The notes under the pieces: generated by a model
Databases searched by the model: none
Told to the model about the DNA's origin: nothing
What the model saw: only the letters and a program-made list of their open reading frames with translations
Shown: positions 25,134 to 34,418 of the stretch, one piece after another
Layout of the letters: each line of letters begins with the position of its first letter
Position numbering within the stretch: position 1 is the first letter of the stretch
Assembly: GCF_000422445.1 (NCBI RefSeq)
Contig: NZ_AULU01000011.1
Coordinates: 124,001 to 188,000, forward strand
Direction: 5' to 3'
Length of the DNA: 64,000 nucleotides
Origin: Paenibacillus assamensis DSM 18201
Lineage (GTDB): Bacteria; Bacillota; Bacilli; Paenibacillales; Paenibacillaceae
Position numbers and translations under genes: made by a program

Positions 25134-26393
25134 GTGAATATTATCGAAGAACTAGAATGGCGCGACGCCATTAACCAACAAACAGACGCTGAAGGTCTTA
25201 AAGAACTTACGAATGAGAAATCGATCTCCCTCTACTGCGGGGTAGACCCGACAGGCGACAGTATGCATATTGGTCACTTGATTCCTTTCATGGTGTTGAA
25301 ACGTTTCCAGCTAGCAGGCCATCGTCCGGTAATTTTGATCGGTGGGGCTACAGGTACAATTGGTGATCCAAGCGGTCGTCAATCGGAGCGTTCTTTGCAA
25401 ACGTTGGAAGAGATTCAAGCGAACGTAGATGCACTTACGGCACAATTGAAAAAGTTGTTCTTAACAGAGGGCGACAATCAAATGCGCATGGTAAATAACT
25501 ATGACTGGACGCACAAAATCAATGTCATCGAGTTCTTACGTGACTACGGTAAAAACTTCAGCATCAATACGATGTTGGCGAAAGATGTTGTATCCAGCCG
25601 TCTTGACAGCGGTATTTCCTTTACAGAATTCTCATACCAAATCTTGCAGTCCTTGGACTACTTGCATCTGTACCAGCATGAAGATGTTCAGTTGCAAATC
25701 GGTGGTTCTGACCAATGGGGTAACATAACGAGCGGACTTGATCTGATTCGTAAAAAAGAAGGCTCTGAAGCAAAAGCATTCGGTCTTACAATTCCATTGA
25801 TGCTTAAAGCGGACGGTACGAAGTTTGGTAAAACAGCAGGCGGCGCAATCTGGCTTGATCCGGACAAAACGACTCCATTCGAGTTCTATCAGTTCTGGGC
25901 AAATACAGATGACCGTGACGTTGTGAAATACTTGAAATACTTTACGTTCCTTACTAAAGAGCGTATTGATGAGTTGGCTCAAAAGGTAGAGACGGAACCG
26001 CATAAGCGCGAAGCACAAATTACGCTTGCTGAAGAAATGACTCGCTTTGTACACAGCGAAGAACTGCTAGCTCAGGCGAAGCGTATTACGGCTGCATTGT
26101 TCAGCGGTGACATTAAGTCGTTGACAGCTGACGAGATCGAGCAAGGCTTCAAAGAGATGCCTACGTTCGAAGCGACGAAGGAAGCGAAAAATATCGTGGA
26201 CTGGCTCGTTGATCTTGGCATCGTGAAGTCTAAGCGTCAAGCACGTGAAGACATTACAAATGGTGCAATTTCTATGAACGGTGAGCGTATTAGCGATGTG
26301 GGCTTGGAAGTATCTGAAGAGCACGCTATCGGGGGACGCTTCATTATTATCCGTAAAGGTAAGAAAAACTACAGCTTGGTGAAAATGTCCTAA
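25134..26393 (+). CDS. tyrS: Tyrosyl-tRNA synthetase
   Basis: The protein has 419 residues, normal for bacterial TyrRS. It has a Rossmann domain with the HIGH-type motif HIGHLIPF (after DPTGDSM), tyrosine-site residues in the YQILQSLDYLHLY and QIGGSDQWGNI segments, and the KMSKS equivalent KFGKTAGG. A C-terminal S4 RNA-binding domain (VKSKRQAREDITNGAISMNGERI) completes it. It charges tRNA-Tyr with tyrosine. The start is GTG 25134 behind AAAAGGAG. A strong terminator follows. Confidence 0.97.
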   Translation: MNIIEELEWRDAINQQTDAEGLKELTNEKSISLYCGVDPTGDSMHIGHLIPFMVLKRFQLAGHRPVILIGGATGTIGDPSGRQSERSLQTLEEIQANVDALTAQLKKLFLTEGDNQMRMVNNYDWTHKINVIEFLRDYGKNFSINTMLAKDVVSSRLDSGISFTEFSYQILQSLDYLHLYQHEDVQLQIGGSDQWGNITSGLDLIRKKEGSEAKAFGLTIPLMLKADGTKFGKTAGGAIWLDPDKTTPFEFYQFWANTDDRDVVKYLKYFTFLTKERIDELAQKVETEPHKREAQITLAEEMTRFVHSEELLAQAKRITAALFSGDIKSLTADEIEQGFKEMPTFEATKEAKNIVDWLVDLGIVKSKRQAREDITNGAISMNGERISDVGLEVSEEHAIGGRFIIIRKGKKNYSLVKMS

Positions 26394-26419
26394 TATGCTC
26401 CTAAGCTGAGTCTAGGTAA

Positions 26420-26455
26420 AGGCCTCACTTATAATGAATAAGTGGGGCTTTTTTT
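26420..26455 (+). terminator. Terminator of tyrS
   Basis: GCCTCACTTAT pairs with ATAAGTGGGGC, followed by seven T residues. Confidence 0.88.
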
Positions 26456-26637
26456 GTGTTGTATTTAGCATGAACAATATGAACAATATGCAATTAAAAA
26501 AACAAAAAGACATCATAAAAAAACTTTATGAGCAAAAAACCATTATATGTTGCGCATCATTAAATAATAGTGTACATTATTCCCACAACAATCTGCATAT
26601 AAAATATATTATACGTTATAGGGAGGATGAATGAAGC

Positions 26638-26820
26638 ATGAACGATTCCATGAACAACTTGAATGTAAATATGGGTGTCATCATTTGCAAGCATTGTAAC
26701 TCTCAAGTAGAAACGTTGAATACGAACAGAATGGTTGTTTATTATGGGGTGTGCGATCAACCTGAGTGCCGCCAATTGCACAGGAGTCTAGATGTACCGA
26801 TAAATATGTACGCTGAATAA
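26638..26820 (+). CDS. SR1P (GapA-binding peptide) family protein
   Basis: The protein has 60 residues. The core MGVIICKHCNSQVETLNTNRMVVYYGVC matches the SR1P family layout (G-x-I-x-C-x2-C, then a YG-x-C block). In B. subtilis SR1P is encoded by the regulatory RNA SR1, binds glyceraldehyde-3-phosphate dehydrogenase GapA and helps RNA turnover. This version is longer at the N-terminus (about 11 extra residues) and at the C-terminus (QLHRSLDVP). GGGAGGATGA precedes ATG 26638. It lies 33 bases upstream of pckA, a gluconeogenic gene, which fits the carbon-control theme of the family. Confidence 0.7.
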   Translation: MNDSMNNLNVNMGVIICKHCNSQVETLNTNRMVVYYGVCDQPECRQLHRSLDVPINMYAE

Positions 26821-26853
26821 TAAAAGATGAGGCAAATATAGGAGGAATTAACC

Positions 26854-28434
26854 GTGACCGCGAATAGCAGGGCTAACATGTATGTTGCTGATTTGGATGT
26901 AGATACCATGCAAAGAAATTTGCCGGTTGTGAAGCTAGTAGAATCTGCGCTTCTTCATGGCGAAGGGCATCTTACGTCAGCAGGTGCACTGCAAGTCGAG
27001 ACAGGCAAATTTACAGGCCGCTCTCCAAAGGACAAATTCATCGTGAAAGAAGAGCAGACGATTAATCATATTGCCTGGGGTGGCGTGAATCAATCACTGA
27101 CTCCTGAACAATTTGATCTGCTTCATGAAAAAGCGATCGATTATATGGCATATCGGAAGCTTTACATTTTCGACGGTTATGCAGGCGCAGATAAAGACTA
27201 CCGTTTGCCGATCCGAGTAATCAACGAATATGCATGGCAAAATCTATTCGTTCATCAGTTATTTATTCGTCCTACTACTGAAGAATTACTGTCACACAAG
27301 GCAGAATTCACGGTTATTACATTACCTGGTTTGAAAGCGGATCCAATTACGGATGGAACGAATTCGGAAACGTTTATCGCGATATCATTTTCAAAGAAAA
27401 TTGTACTCATCGGTGGTACTCATTATGCAGGTGAAATGAAAAAGTCGATCTTTAGCGTGCTGAATTACCTGCTGCCGTTTCAAGGGGTTATGCCGATGCA
27501 TTGTTCGGCAAATGTTGGTGAAGCTGGTGATACGGCCTTGTTCTTTGGACTATCGGGAACAGGAAAGACGACGTTGTCAGCTGATCCAGCACGCAGATTG
27601 ATCGGTGATGATGAGCATGGCTGGTCAGATGCAGGGGTATTTAATTTCGAGGGAGGCTGCTATGCGAAGTGCATAGGGCTGACGGAGAAAAAAGAGCCGC
27701 AAATATGGAATGCAATTCGCTTTGGCTCGGTGCTTGAGAATGTATCCATCGATGCTTCGTCTGGTGAGGCGGATTACAGCAGCAACGAGCTGACTGAGAA
27801 TACACGTGCTGCATACCCGATTGATTACATCGAGGATTCCGTCATTCCTGGAGTGGCGGGTCATCCGAACGTCATTATTTTCTTGACGGCTGATGCCTAT
27901 GGGGTACTGCCTCCTGTATCCAAATTGACAAAGGAACAAGCAATGTATCACTTCCTATCCGGCTACACGTCGAAGTTGGCTGGCACGGAGCGGGGGGTGA
28001 CCGAGCCAGAAGCGACGTTCTCGGCATGCTTCGGCGGACCATTTCTTCCATTAAGACCAAGCGTCTATGCAGAAATGCTCGGTGACAAAATTACGAAGCA
28101 CAATGCTCGTGTCTATCTTGTTAATACAGGCTGGAGCGGTGGTGCCTACGGCACTGGTAAACGGATGGATTTGGCTTATACACGGGCTATGATCACTTCC
28201 ATTATTGATGGAAGTATCGAGGATGCTCAGTATACGCCGCACTCGATATTCGGTACACATATCCCTGACGCGATTCCGAATGTACCTAGTGAGCTGCTTG
28301 ATCCAAGACAGGTATGGGCAGACAAAGAGGAATATGATCGTCAGGCTAAGCAGCTTGCAGAGCGTTTCCAGCACAATTTCGAAAAGTTTAGTGATGCATC
28401 TGAGGCGATTCGCGCAGCGGGGCCACAACTATAG
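26854..28434 (+). CDS. pckA: Phosphoenolpyruvate carboxykinase (ATP)
   Basis: This 526-residue protein is the ATP-dependent enzyme of gluconeogenesis (oxaloacetate + ATP to PEP + CO2 + ADP). Seen motifs are GRSPKDKF near the N-terminus, [17 protein letters not shown], the kinase-1 P-loop [12 protein letters not shown], the metal-binding LIGDDEHGW, and [10 protein letters not shown]. Length and motif order are normal. It follows the SR1P gene by 33 bases with its own AGGAGG site, and is probably co-transcribed with it. A double hairpin ends the unit. Confidence 0.96.
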   Translation: MTANSRANMYVADLDVDTMQRNLPVVKLVESALLHGEGHLTSAGALQVETGKFTGRSPKDKFIVKEEQTINHIAWGGVNQSLTPEQFDLLHEKAIDYMAYRKLYIFDGYAGADKDYRLPIRVINEYAWQNLFVHQLFIRPTTEELLSHKAEFTVITLPGLKADPITDGTNSETFIAISFSKKIVLIGGTHYAGEMKKSIFSVLNYLLPFQGVMPMHCSANVGEAGDTALFFGLSGTGKTTLSADPARRLIGDDEHGWSDAGVFNFEGGCYAKCIGLTEKKEPQIWNAIRFGSVLENVSIDASSGEADYSSNELTENTRAAYPIDYIEDSVIPGVAGHPNVIIFLTADAYGVLPPVSKLTKEQAMYHFLSGYTSKLAGTERGVTEPEATFSACFGGPFLPLRPSVYAEMLGDKITKHNARVYLVNTGWSGGAYGTGKRMDLAYTRAMITSIIDGSIEDAQYTPHSIFGTHIPDAIPNVPSELLDPRQVWADKEEYDRQAKQLAERFQHNFEKFSDASEAIRAAGPQL

Positions 28435-28441
28435 AAGAAAG

Positions 28442-28501
28442 CATGTCCTAAAGAGTATTAGGACATGTGAGGAGAGGGCAGCTCTTGCGAGCTGCCTTTT
28501 T
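28442..28501 (+). terminator. Double hairpin terminator of pckA
   Basis: CATGTCCTAA/TTAGGACATG forms a first stem. GGCAGCTC/GAGCTGCC forms a second, followed directly by TTTTT. Confidence 0.85.
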
Positions 28502-28537
28502 GTCGTGTACATCTTCTTGAAGGGGTACTTCGACTTC

Positions 28538-29014
28538 TTAAACCGTAAGTTCATTTTCAGATTTGAGATGAATGGCATTTTGCAACAATCGCTCCAGTAG
28601 AGCACCGAATACGGCAACGACAAACGAGGCGAAGGCTATAACCAGCCCAAGCACAACCAACCCTGGCGCATCCTCTTGTTTAGCCATCATGTACAACACG
28701 GGTTCCATTGCTACAAAAATAGTGCCGATACTGATGCCGCAATATTTGATTTTCTTTAATGCCCGGACGGACAGCTCAGAAAAAGCAATATTGCTATCAA
28801 TATAGCTTAGTAATGTAAATGCCTGATACAATGCGATGAAATAAGGAATTATCGCTGCAAAATAAACGATATCGACCGCATAAAGTTTGCCTGGAAATTG
28901 ATCGTTAGTTTCTCGAAACAAAGACAGAAGCGACAATACACAGACAGCAAGCGCTGGCAAACCCATTAGAAATACACAAATCTTTAAAAATAAAGTGGAT
29001 GCACGTTTCATCAT
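28538..29014 (-). CDS. DUF2975 membrane protein
   Basis: The protein has about 158 residues and four TM helices. The DUF2975 signature is the FSELSVRALKKIKYCGISIG stretch between helices 2 and 3. In many Firmicutes such proteins are followed by a small Cro/CI-type HTH protein (YozG-like); none is present here. The function is unknown. Start codons overlap: ATG 29014 or 29011, with GAGGTG just upstream, are preferred over ATG 29026. Confidence 0.8.
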   Translation of the reverse strand: MMKRASTLFLKICVFLMGLPALAVCVLSLLSLFRETNDQFPGKLYAVDIVYFAAIIPYFIALYQAFTLLSYIDSNIAFSELSVRALKKIKYCGISIGTIFVAMEPVLYMMAKQEDAPGLVVLGLVIAFASFVVAVFGALLERLLQNAIHLKSENELTV

Positions 29015-29228
29015 TAAACACCTCATTTGCTTAAAATCAATGTTATTATAATATGTTATTTATTGATTAACAATATATATAAGTTGTTTTGAGATAAAAA
29101 TATTTTGATTTATATAAAGAAAACTACTTCTGAATGGTTATGGTAAAATAAATACAGGATAGCTGCTCTCCTGCTTGGAGCACAAACAGTGCATGGGCAG
29201 TTATTGATCCAAACAAAAGTAGATAGAG

Positions 29229-29897
29229 ATGATGGTGAATATGCAAGTTGAAATAGATAATCAAATCATACATGTTCATGTTCAATACGGGCGCAGAAAG
29301 AAAAGCACGATTCATATGGATTCGTTCGGTCGTGTTTCGATTAAAGTGCCTAAAGAGATGACGGAAGAAACGATACGAAGTGCGGTTGAACAATATAGAA
29401 AGTGGATCAGTGAAAATTTGCGAAAAATAGAAGCAGCTAAAGAAGGGGCGATCAAGTCGAGAGAGTACGACGATGCGGGAACCTTTCTTCATTTAGGCAA
29501 AGAATATTTGTTGCATGAATTAATTGATACAGATGGACTATCAGAAGAGGAGCTTAAGCTAAAGCTTAAAAAGTTCTATTTTGCCAGCTGCAAAAAGATA
29601 ATTGGGGAACGGATTAAAGTTTATCAAAATGATTTGAAAGTGAAGCCGAAATCTTTCGAAATTATAGAGTCTCGAACGAAGTGGGGGACCTGCAGCTCGG
29701 ATAAGAAGCTAACCTTTAATTATCGGTTGGCAATGGCACCTATTGAAGTAATTGATTATGTTGTCATTCATGAATTGTGCCATTTGCATCATATGAATCA
29801 TGATCGCTCCTTCTGGCGGCGTGTGGGCAGTATCATGCCTGACTATAAGGAGAAGGAGCAGTACCTAGCAAGACATGGTCAAGCGATGACGTTTTAA
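29229..29897 (+). CDS. YgjP-like zinc metallopeptidase (DUF45)
   Basis: This 222-residue protein has the gluzincin motif in VIDYVVIHELCHLHHMNHDRSFW: HELCH followed by the third ligand region. The preceding block ESRTKWGTCSSDKKLTFNYRLAMAP is typical of the YgjP/DUF45 family. It is likely a cytoplasmic zinc-dependent peptidase; targets are unknown. The start is among ATG 29229, 29232 and 29241, none with a strong site. A long hairpin terminator follows. Confidence 0.88.
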   Translation: MMVNMQVEIDNQIIHVHVQYGRRKKSTIHMDSFGRVSIKVPKEMTEETIRSAVEQYRKWISENLRKIEAAKEGAIKSREYDDAGTFLHLGKEYLLHELIDTDGLSEEELKLKLKKFYFASCKKIIGERIKVYQNDLKVKPKSFEIIESRTKWGTCSSDKKLTFNYRLAMAPIEVIDYVVIHELCHLHHMNHDRSFWRRVGSIMPDYKEKEQYLARHGQAMTF

Positions 29898-29903
29898 GCA
29901 ATC

Positions 29904-29978
29904 AACACCCTAACGGTAGAATGAGTAGTTATTAGCTGTGCTAATGAGGAAGACTCTATCGATAGGGTGTTTTTTTTG
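29904..29978 (+). terminator. Terminator of the metallopeptidase gene
   Basis: ACACCCTA at 29906 pairs with TAGGGTGT, followed by a run of T residues. The loop is long and holds smaller stems. Confidence 0.65.
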
Positions 29979-30057
29979 TACGTTTAGAAAAAGTACCGAA
30001 CCTTTTTTCGAGACAGCGACAATATAGGGTGTAAGCTTATTCAGGAGGGCCCTCTGA

Positions 30058-30648
30058 ATGGAAAGTAAATATATGTACCAGCTGCTTCAACAGATGATAG
30101 ACGGAGATCAACATGCGTTTCAGAAGATGTATGAGGCAACCTATCAGGATGTCTATCGAACCGTATGCTTTCTGGTGGATCATCAGCAGGATCGAGAAGA
30201 TGTTATGAACGAGATTTATATGCAAATGTGGACCTCACTTGCGAACTATGATATAAGTCGTCCTTTCCAGTTCTGGCTGCACGGTCTTGTCATTCGCCAA
30301 GTGCAACGATTTCGGGTCAAGCGTTGGAGGAGATGCCGGATTTTTGAACGTATCCGTATTTTCTCCCGGGAAGAGCATCATTGGGATAAGCCCACTGTGA
30401 TGACAGAGGGGATTGATCAGGAGATATCGCAGGCAATCCAGTCACTCACTGACAAACAGCGAGCAGTCATTATCCTCCGCTTTTTTCATGATTATACGCT
30501 TGAAGAAATTGCGTCATTGCTTAATATTCCGTTAGGTACTGTTAAGTCCAGATATCATGCTGCCCTTCAGGCGCTTCGAAAACATGTAGGGAATCTCCCG
30601 CTGGAAAGGATGGAAACGATCAATGCCTATGGAACACAAAATCCGTGA
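30058..30648 (+). CDS. ECF-type RNA polymerase sigma factor
   Basis: This 196-residue protein has region 2 (MIDGDQHAFQKMYEATYQDVYRTVCFLVDHQQDREDVMNEIYMQMW) and region 4 (IQSLTDKQRAVIILRFFHDYTLEEIASLLNIPLGTVKSRYHAALQALRKHV). Its linker is long and rich in Arg and Trp. The gene overlaps the start of the next gene, which encodes a single-pass membrane protein likely to act as its anti-sigma factor. A GAACCTTTTTTCG element about 60 bases upstream is a possible ECF -35 region for autoregulation. The regulated genes are not visible. Confidence 0.88.
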   Translation: MESKYMYQLLQQMIDGDQHAFQKMYEATYQDVYRTVCFLVDHQQDREDVMNEIYMQMWTSLANYDISRPFQFWLHGLVIRQVQRFRVKRWRRCRIFERIRIFSREEHHWDKPTVMTEGIDQEISQAIQSLTDKQRAVIILRFFHDYTLEEIASLLNIPLGTVKSRYHAALQALRKHVGNLPLERMETINAYGTQNP

Positions 30649-31696
30649 ATATCTGCACAAAGAGGCAGGATCAATGGAGTGCCCCCCGGCTCTCTCCAAA
30701 CGAATTGAACAATCGTATTCTAAACATTTACAACGAAAAAGGAGCGGTTTATTTATGAAAAAACGTTTACTTGGTGGAATGATAGCTGCTGCGATTTTGA
30801 TTCCGAGTGCAGTCTTTGCTGCACCGCCGTTAATTGAGCTGTTGACAAGAACGCCAATGACAGATGAACAAGTTAAGCTAGATAAAGTCAGCAAAGCAGC
30901 GCTAGAGAGGCTATACGACGCATTTCCCGAAACAAAATCATTTCATATTATCGAAGCAAGCCGTGTTGAAGGAGACGCTGCAAATTCAAAGGATAAGAAA
31001 GCGATCCAAACTAGTCTTGTTCTACAGGAAAAGGGGACTTCCGGTAAAAAAATTAGCCTTGCTATTGGTGCAGCGGGTGCAATTGATCACATTGATCAAG
31101 TAAATTGGGAGCCTCAGGAAAAGCCAGTTGTTTCTTTAACGGAAAAAGAAATGAAGGCGAAAGTAGATACGCTTATTGATAAGATGTATGGTGACAGTGA
31201 GAACTACGAGTTTAGAATCGAGCAAATGGAAAATCCGGATAATAAAACGTTTATGTTGAACTACACTAAGAAGGAAGAAGATATACCGTTCTTCCAGGTC
31301 TTCGTTCATAGCAACACGATCAGTCTTTCGCTTGCCGGAGGTGGAACTGCACCCGATGTAGAAGGTTTCTTCTCCAGAGATGGAAAGCCAGATAAGACAG
31401 CGGATTATTTTTTAAATGACGAAAACCTGTTTGCTTTACTTGACATGAGTGCAGCGGAATTAAAGCAGGAAATAGCAAAAGGTAAAACGGTAGTCGAGAT
31501 TGCGGCCGCTAAAAAGGTGTCTAAGCAGCAAGTCGTTGATGTAATTGCAACAACACAGGCTAAAAAAGAAATTCAAGGTGACAAAAAAGAAGGGGATTCT
31601 ATAGATAATGATACATTACAGCTACTTAAAAAAGCTGTTGAACCAAAGGTAGTACACATTATTGAACATAGAACGGAAACACCGTGGCAAAAATAA
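30623..31696 (+). CDS. Membrane protein co-encoded with the ECF sigma factor, likely anti-sigma
   Basis: The protein has 357 residues. A cytoplasmic N-terminus of about 45 residues (IREYLHKEAGSMECPPALSKRIEQSYSKHL) is followed by one TM helix (LLGGMIAAAILIPSAVFA) and a large extracytoplasmic domain. The topology is that of ECF anti-sigma factors, but no zinc-binding HxxxCxxC motif is seen. The exterior domain has no family I recognise. It ends with a helical repeat-like region (AELKQEIAKGKTVVEIAAAKKVSKQQV). It overlaps the sigma gene by 26 bases; ATG 30629 is an alternative start. Confidence 0.65.
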   Translation: MPMEHKIREYLHKEAGSMECPPALSKRIEQSYSKHLQRKRSGLFMKKRLLGGMIAAAILIPSAVFAAPPLIELLTRTPMTDEQVKLDKVSKAALERLYDAFPETKSFHIIEASRVEGDAANSKDKKAIQTSLVLQEKGTSGKKISLAIGAAGAIDHIDQVNWEPQEKPVVSLTEKEMKAKVDTLIDKMYGDSENYEFRIEQMENPDNKTFMLNYTKKEEDIPFFQVFVHSNTISLSLAGGGTAPDVEGFFSRDGKPDKTADYFLNDENLFALLDMSAAELKQEIAKGKTVVEIAAAKKVSKQQVVDVIATTQAKKEIQGDKKEGDSIDNDTLQLLKKAVEPKVVHIIEHRTETPWQK

Positions 31697-31726
31697 CGGA
31701 TTGCTCCGTATGAATCAATGAACGGG

Positions 31727-31780
31727 AAAAACAGCGTAGTCCAGGACCTTATTGGTCCGAGATTACGCTGTTTTTATTTT
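31727..31780 (+). terminator. Terminator of the sigma/anti-sigma operon
   Basis: AAAAACAGCGTA pairs with TACGCTGTTTTT, with an inner GGACC/GGTCC stem. It is flanked by T-rich sequence. Confidence 0.85.
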
Positions 31781-31966
31781 TGTTCGGACTCAAACTCTTG
31801 AGCCGTGGCATAGCGGACAATTGCGACCGACTTTGTCTAAACATGGAAAGTAGATTATGATAGTTTGCGACACGTATCTCATTTATGATTTACTTATATC
31901 CATTTCCTATCATATGAAGATTAACTAGCGAAATATTACCCGATTATATGCAATTGGAGGCACAAA

Positions 31967-32653
31967 ATGAAAGTACTAGTAGTTGAGGATGATAAAACGA
32001 TTGCCGATGGACTGCATTATTCGCTTACTAGCGAAGGTTATGAAGTACTTATTTGTGAAAATAAGCAAATGGCATTGGAAACAATCAGACTACAGCGTAT
32101 TGATATTTATTTACTTGATTTAACTTTGCCGGATGGCAGTGGCTATGAGGTTTGCGAATATATTAAAGATAATCAGGAAGCTCCTGTTATCTTTCTCACG
32201 GCATGCGATGATGAGATCAACGTCGTTCGCGGATTAGATATGGGGGCGGACGATTATATTACCAAACCATTTCGTATTCGAGAATTGATTAGCCGAATGA
32301 AATCAGCACTTAAGCATTATACAAAGGTATACGCTTCTCATGATGTGGTGAAGGTTGGAAATATTATTGTAAATACAAAGCAGGCTAAAGTGTATAAAGG
32401 GACAGAGGAAGTAGTGTTAACCGCTTTAGAATATCGCTTGCTGTTGACTTTTATGAATAATAAAGGACAAGTTCTAACCAGAAATCAGCTTTTAGAAGGT
32501 ATTTGGGATGTGGATGGCAGCTTTATTAATGACAATACACTTTCTGTTTACATTAAACGATTGCGAGATAAGCTAGAGGGTAGTAACCAAAACACCAAAG
32601 TCATCGAAACCGTGCGCGGACTAGGCTATCGTATGGGTGGAAGTCATGATTAA
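31967..32653 (+). CDS. OmpR-family response regulator
   Basis: This 228-residue protein has a receiver domain with acidic pair (VEDD), phospho-acceptor Asp in YLLDLTLPDGSG, and Lys in DDYITKPF. A C-terminal winged helix follows (LTALEYRLLLTFMNNKGQVLTRNQLLEGIWD...VYIKRLRDKLE...IETVRGLGYRM). It overlaps the histidine kinase gene. With the ABC transporter downstream it forms a module typical of antimicrobial peptide sensing and resistance. It probably activates the transporter operon. Confidence 0.92.
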   Translation: MKVLVVEDDKTIADGLHYSLTSEGYEVLICENKQMALETIRLQRIDIYLLDLTLPDGSGYEVCEYIKDNQEAPVIFLTACDDEINVVRGLDMGADDYITKPFRIRELISRMKSALKHYTKVYASHDVVKVGNIIVNTKQAKVYKGTEEVVLTALEYRLLLTFMNNKGQVLTRNQLLEGIWDVDGSFINDNTLSVYIKRLRDKLEGSNQNTKVIETVRGLGYRMGGSHD

Positions 32654-33647
32654 AAACAAGAGCTTATGGGCATTATTCACTTTTTGCGCAGTTATATCTA
32701 TTATTGGGACTTCGGTTATCTGGATGATGGACTGGAAAGCAGGAGTTGTAGCCATGGCTACGCTATCCCTGCTCTTTCTATGTTTCTATCTGTTTACTCT
32801 TAAACGTTATCGAGACATTAAGAAGTTATCTGACTATTTGGCTTCTGTTTATTCTGGTCAACCGACTATGGATATACGGGACAACAGAGAAGGCGAATTA
32901 AGCATATTGAAAAATGATATTTACAAGGTCACGTTAACTTTGTCTGAACTGTCTGTTCATTTGAAAAAGGATAAATTATATTTGGCTGAAACGCTGTCTA
33001 ATATTTCGCATCAATTAAAAACACCTCTCACCTCCATGTTTGTTATGGCAGATTTGTTGAACGATCCTAGTCTGCCCCGAGAGAAGAGGGAACAGTTTGT
33101 AGGGAACATACTCAATCAATTGAAGCGCATTGAATGGCTGGTGTCTTCATTGCTTAAGTTGTCCAAAATTGATGTGCAAAGTGTTTCGTTCAAAGAGGAG
33201 CACGTATCTGTCAAGAAATTAGTAGATAGAGCATTAGAGCCGCTTCTTATTCCTATGGAATTAAAAGAACAACAACTTGCGATTTCCTGTGCTAACAATC
33301 TGATGGTGACTGTAGATGAAAACTGGACCGTCGAGGCGATCTTGAACGTCATTAAAAATGGGATCGAGCATACGCCAGCCGGAGGCAGAATTGCGATTGC
33401 TTGTAAAGAGACGCCTTTGTATACGCAACTGATTATTACCGACAGCGGTCAGGGGATTAGTCCAGAAGATGCCCCGTACATTTTTGAACGATTTTATAAA
33501 GGGAACAACGCTGGCCCTGACAGTATTGGAATAGGCTTAGCGATGTCTAAATCGATTTTGCAAAGTCAAAGTGCCGATATATGTATGGAAAGCAAGCTTG
33601 GTGGAGGTACAACGTTTACGATCAAATTTTTCAAACCAATGGTTTAG
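32646..33647 (+). CDS. Sensor histidine kinase (short sensor, BceS-like)
   Basis: The protein has about 333 residues. Two TM helices near the N-terminus are separated by only a few residues (LWALFTFCAVISIIGTSVIWMMDWKAGVVAMATLSLLFLCFYLF), so there is no extracellular sensor domain. Then come the H box SNISHQLKTPLTS, N box NVIKNGIEH, G1 DSGQGISP, F box YIFERFYKG and G2 GIGLAMS. Such kinases usually sense peptides through the partner ABC transporter. ATG 32646 has GGTGGA upstream and overlaps the response regulator stop; ATG 32637 is the longer alternative. Confidence 0.9.
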   Translation: MIKNKSLWALFTFCAVISIIGTSVIWMMDWKAGVVAMATLSLLFLCFYLFTLKRYRDIKKLSDYLASVYSGQPTMDIRDNREGELSILKNDIYKVTLTLSELSVHLKKDKLYLAETLSNISHQLKTPLTSMFVMADLLNDPSLPREKREQFVGNILNQLKRIEWLVSSLLKLSKIDVQSVSFKEEHVSVKKLVDRALEPLLIPMELKEQQLAISCANNLMVTVDENWTVEAILNVIKNGIEHTPAGGRIAIACKETPLYTQLIITDSGQGISPEDAPYIFERFYKGNNAGPDSIGIGLAMSKSILQSQSADICMESKLGGGTTFTIKFFKPMV

Positions 33648-33734
33648 TGACTAAATTGTAAGATAGAATGTCACCGACAAGACATCTTAGCCAAGTAAAT
33701 TAAAGGTAACAAGAAGCAATCTAGGAGGTTCAAG

Positions 33735-34418
33735 ATGGAGATTTTACGAGTAGAAAACTTGTCGAAAACATACGGTGACGGCGAAACGGCCGTTACTGCA
33801 CTAAACCATATTTCTTTTACTGTACAAAAAGGGGAATTTGTAGCGATTATTGGTCCATCTGGTTCAGGAAAGTCTACACTTTTGCATATACTTGGCGGCG
33901 TAGATACGCCTACATCTGGAAAGGTGATTGTTGATAACACGGATATATACGCCATGGATGAAACGGCTTTAGCCATTTTTAGGCGTAGACAGATCGGTCT
34001 TATCTATCAATTTTTCAACCTGATTCCTGTTCTTAATGTGGAGGAAAATATCACGTTGCCTCTGCTATTGGACGGTAGAGAAGTAAATCAAGATAACCTG
34101 TCTAACATTGTAGAGATTTTAGGCCTTCAACAGCGATTAAACCATTTGCCCAACCAGTTGTCTGGTGGCCAGCAGCAGCGTGTTTCTATTGGTCGTGCCT
34201 TGATCAACAGTCCAGCTATCGTATTGGCAGATGAGCCAACCGGTAATCTGGATAGTAAAAACAGCGCTGATGTTATAAAACTGTTGAAACAGTTACACAA
34301 GGAGCGAAATCAAACACTCATTGTCATCACCCATGATGAAAATATAGCATTGCAAGCAGACCGGATTATTTCCATTCAGGATGGCATGATTTCGAAAGAC
34401 GAGGTGATCCGACGATGA
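33735..34418 (+). CDS. ABC transporter ATPase (MacB/LolD/BceA type)
   Basis: This 227-residue ATPase has Walker A GPSGSGKST, Q loop YQFFN, signature LSGGQQQRVSIGRA, Walker B VLADEPTGNLD and switch His (VITHD). The TGNLDS extension is typical of the group that drives FtsX-type permeases. AGGAGG precedes ATG 33735. The stop overlaps the permease start (CGATGA). It powers the permease for peptide removal or signalling to the adjacent kinase. Confidence 0.93.
   Translation: MEILRVENLSKTYGDGETAVTALNHISFTVQKGEFVAIIGPSGSGKSTLLHILGGVDTPTSGKVIVDNTDIYAMDETALAIFRRRQIGLIYQFFNLIPVLNVEENITLPLLLDGREVNQDNLSNIVEILGLQQRLNHLPNQLSGGQQQRVSIGRALINSPAIVLADEPTGNLDSKNSADVIKLLKQLHKERNQTLIVITHDENIALQADRIISIQDGMISKDEVIRR

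Noticed and set aside
26434-26634. 66-codon plus-strand frame between tyrS and the SR1P gene
   Set aside because: It begins in the tyrS terminator, is very Lys/Asn-rich and lacks a ribosome site; this is AT-rich leader sequence.
26500-26637. CcpN operator upstream of SR1P/pckA
   Set aside because: I looked for TRTGHYATAYW-type sites as known before B. subtilis pckA and SR1; only a poor match (TATGTTGCGCA) is present.
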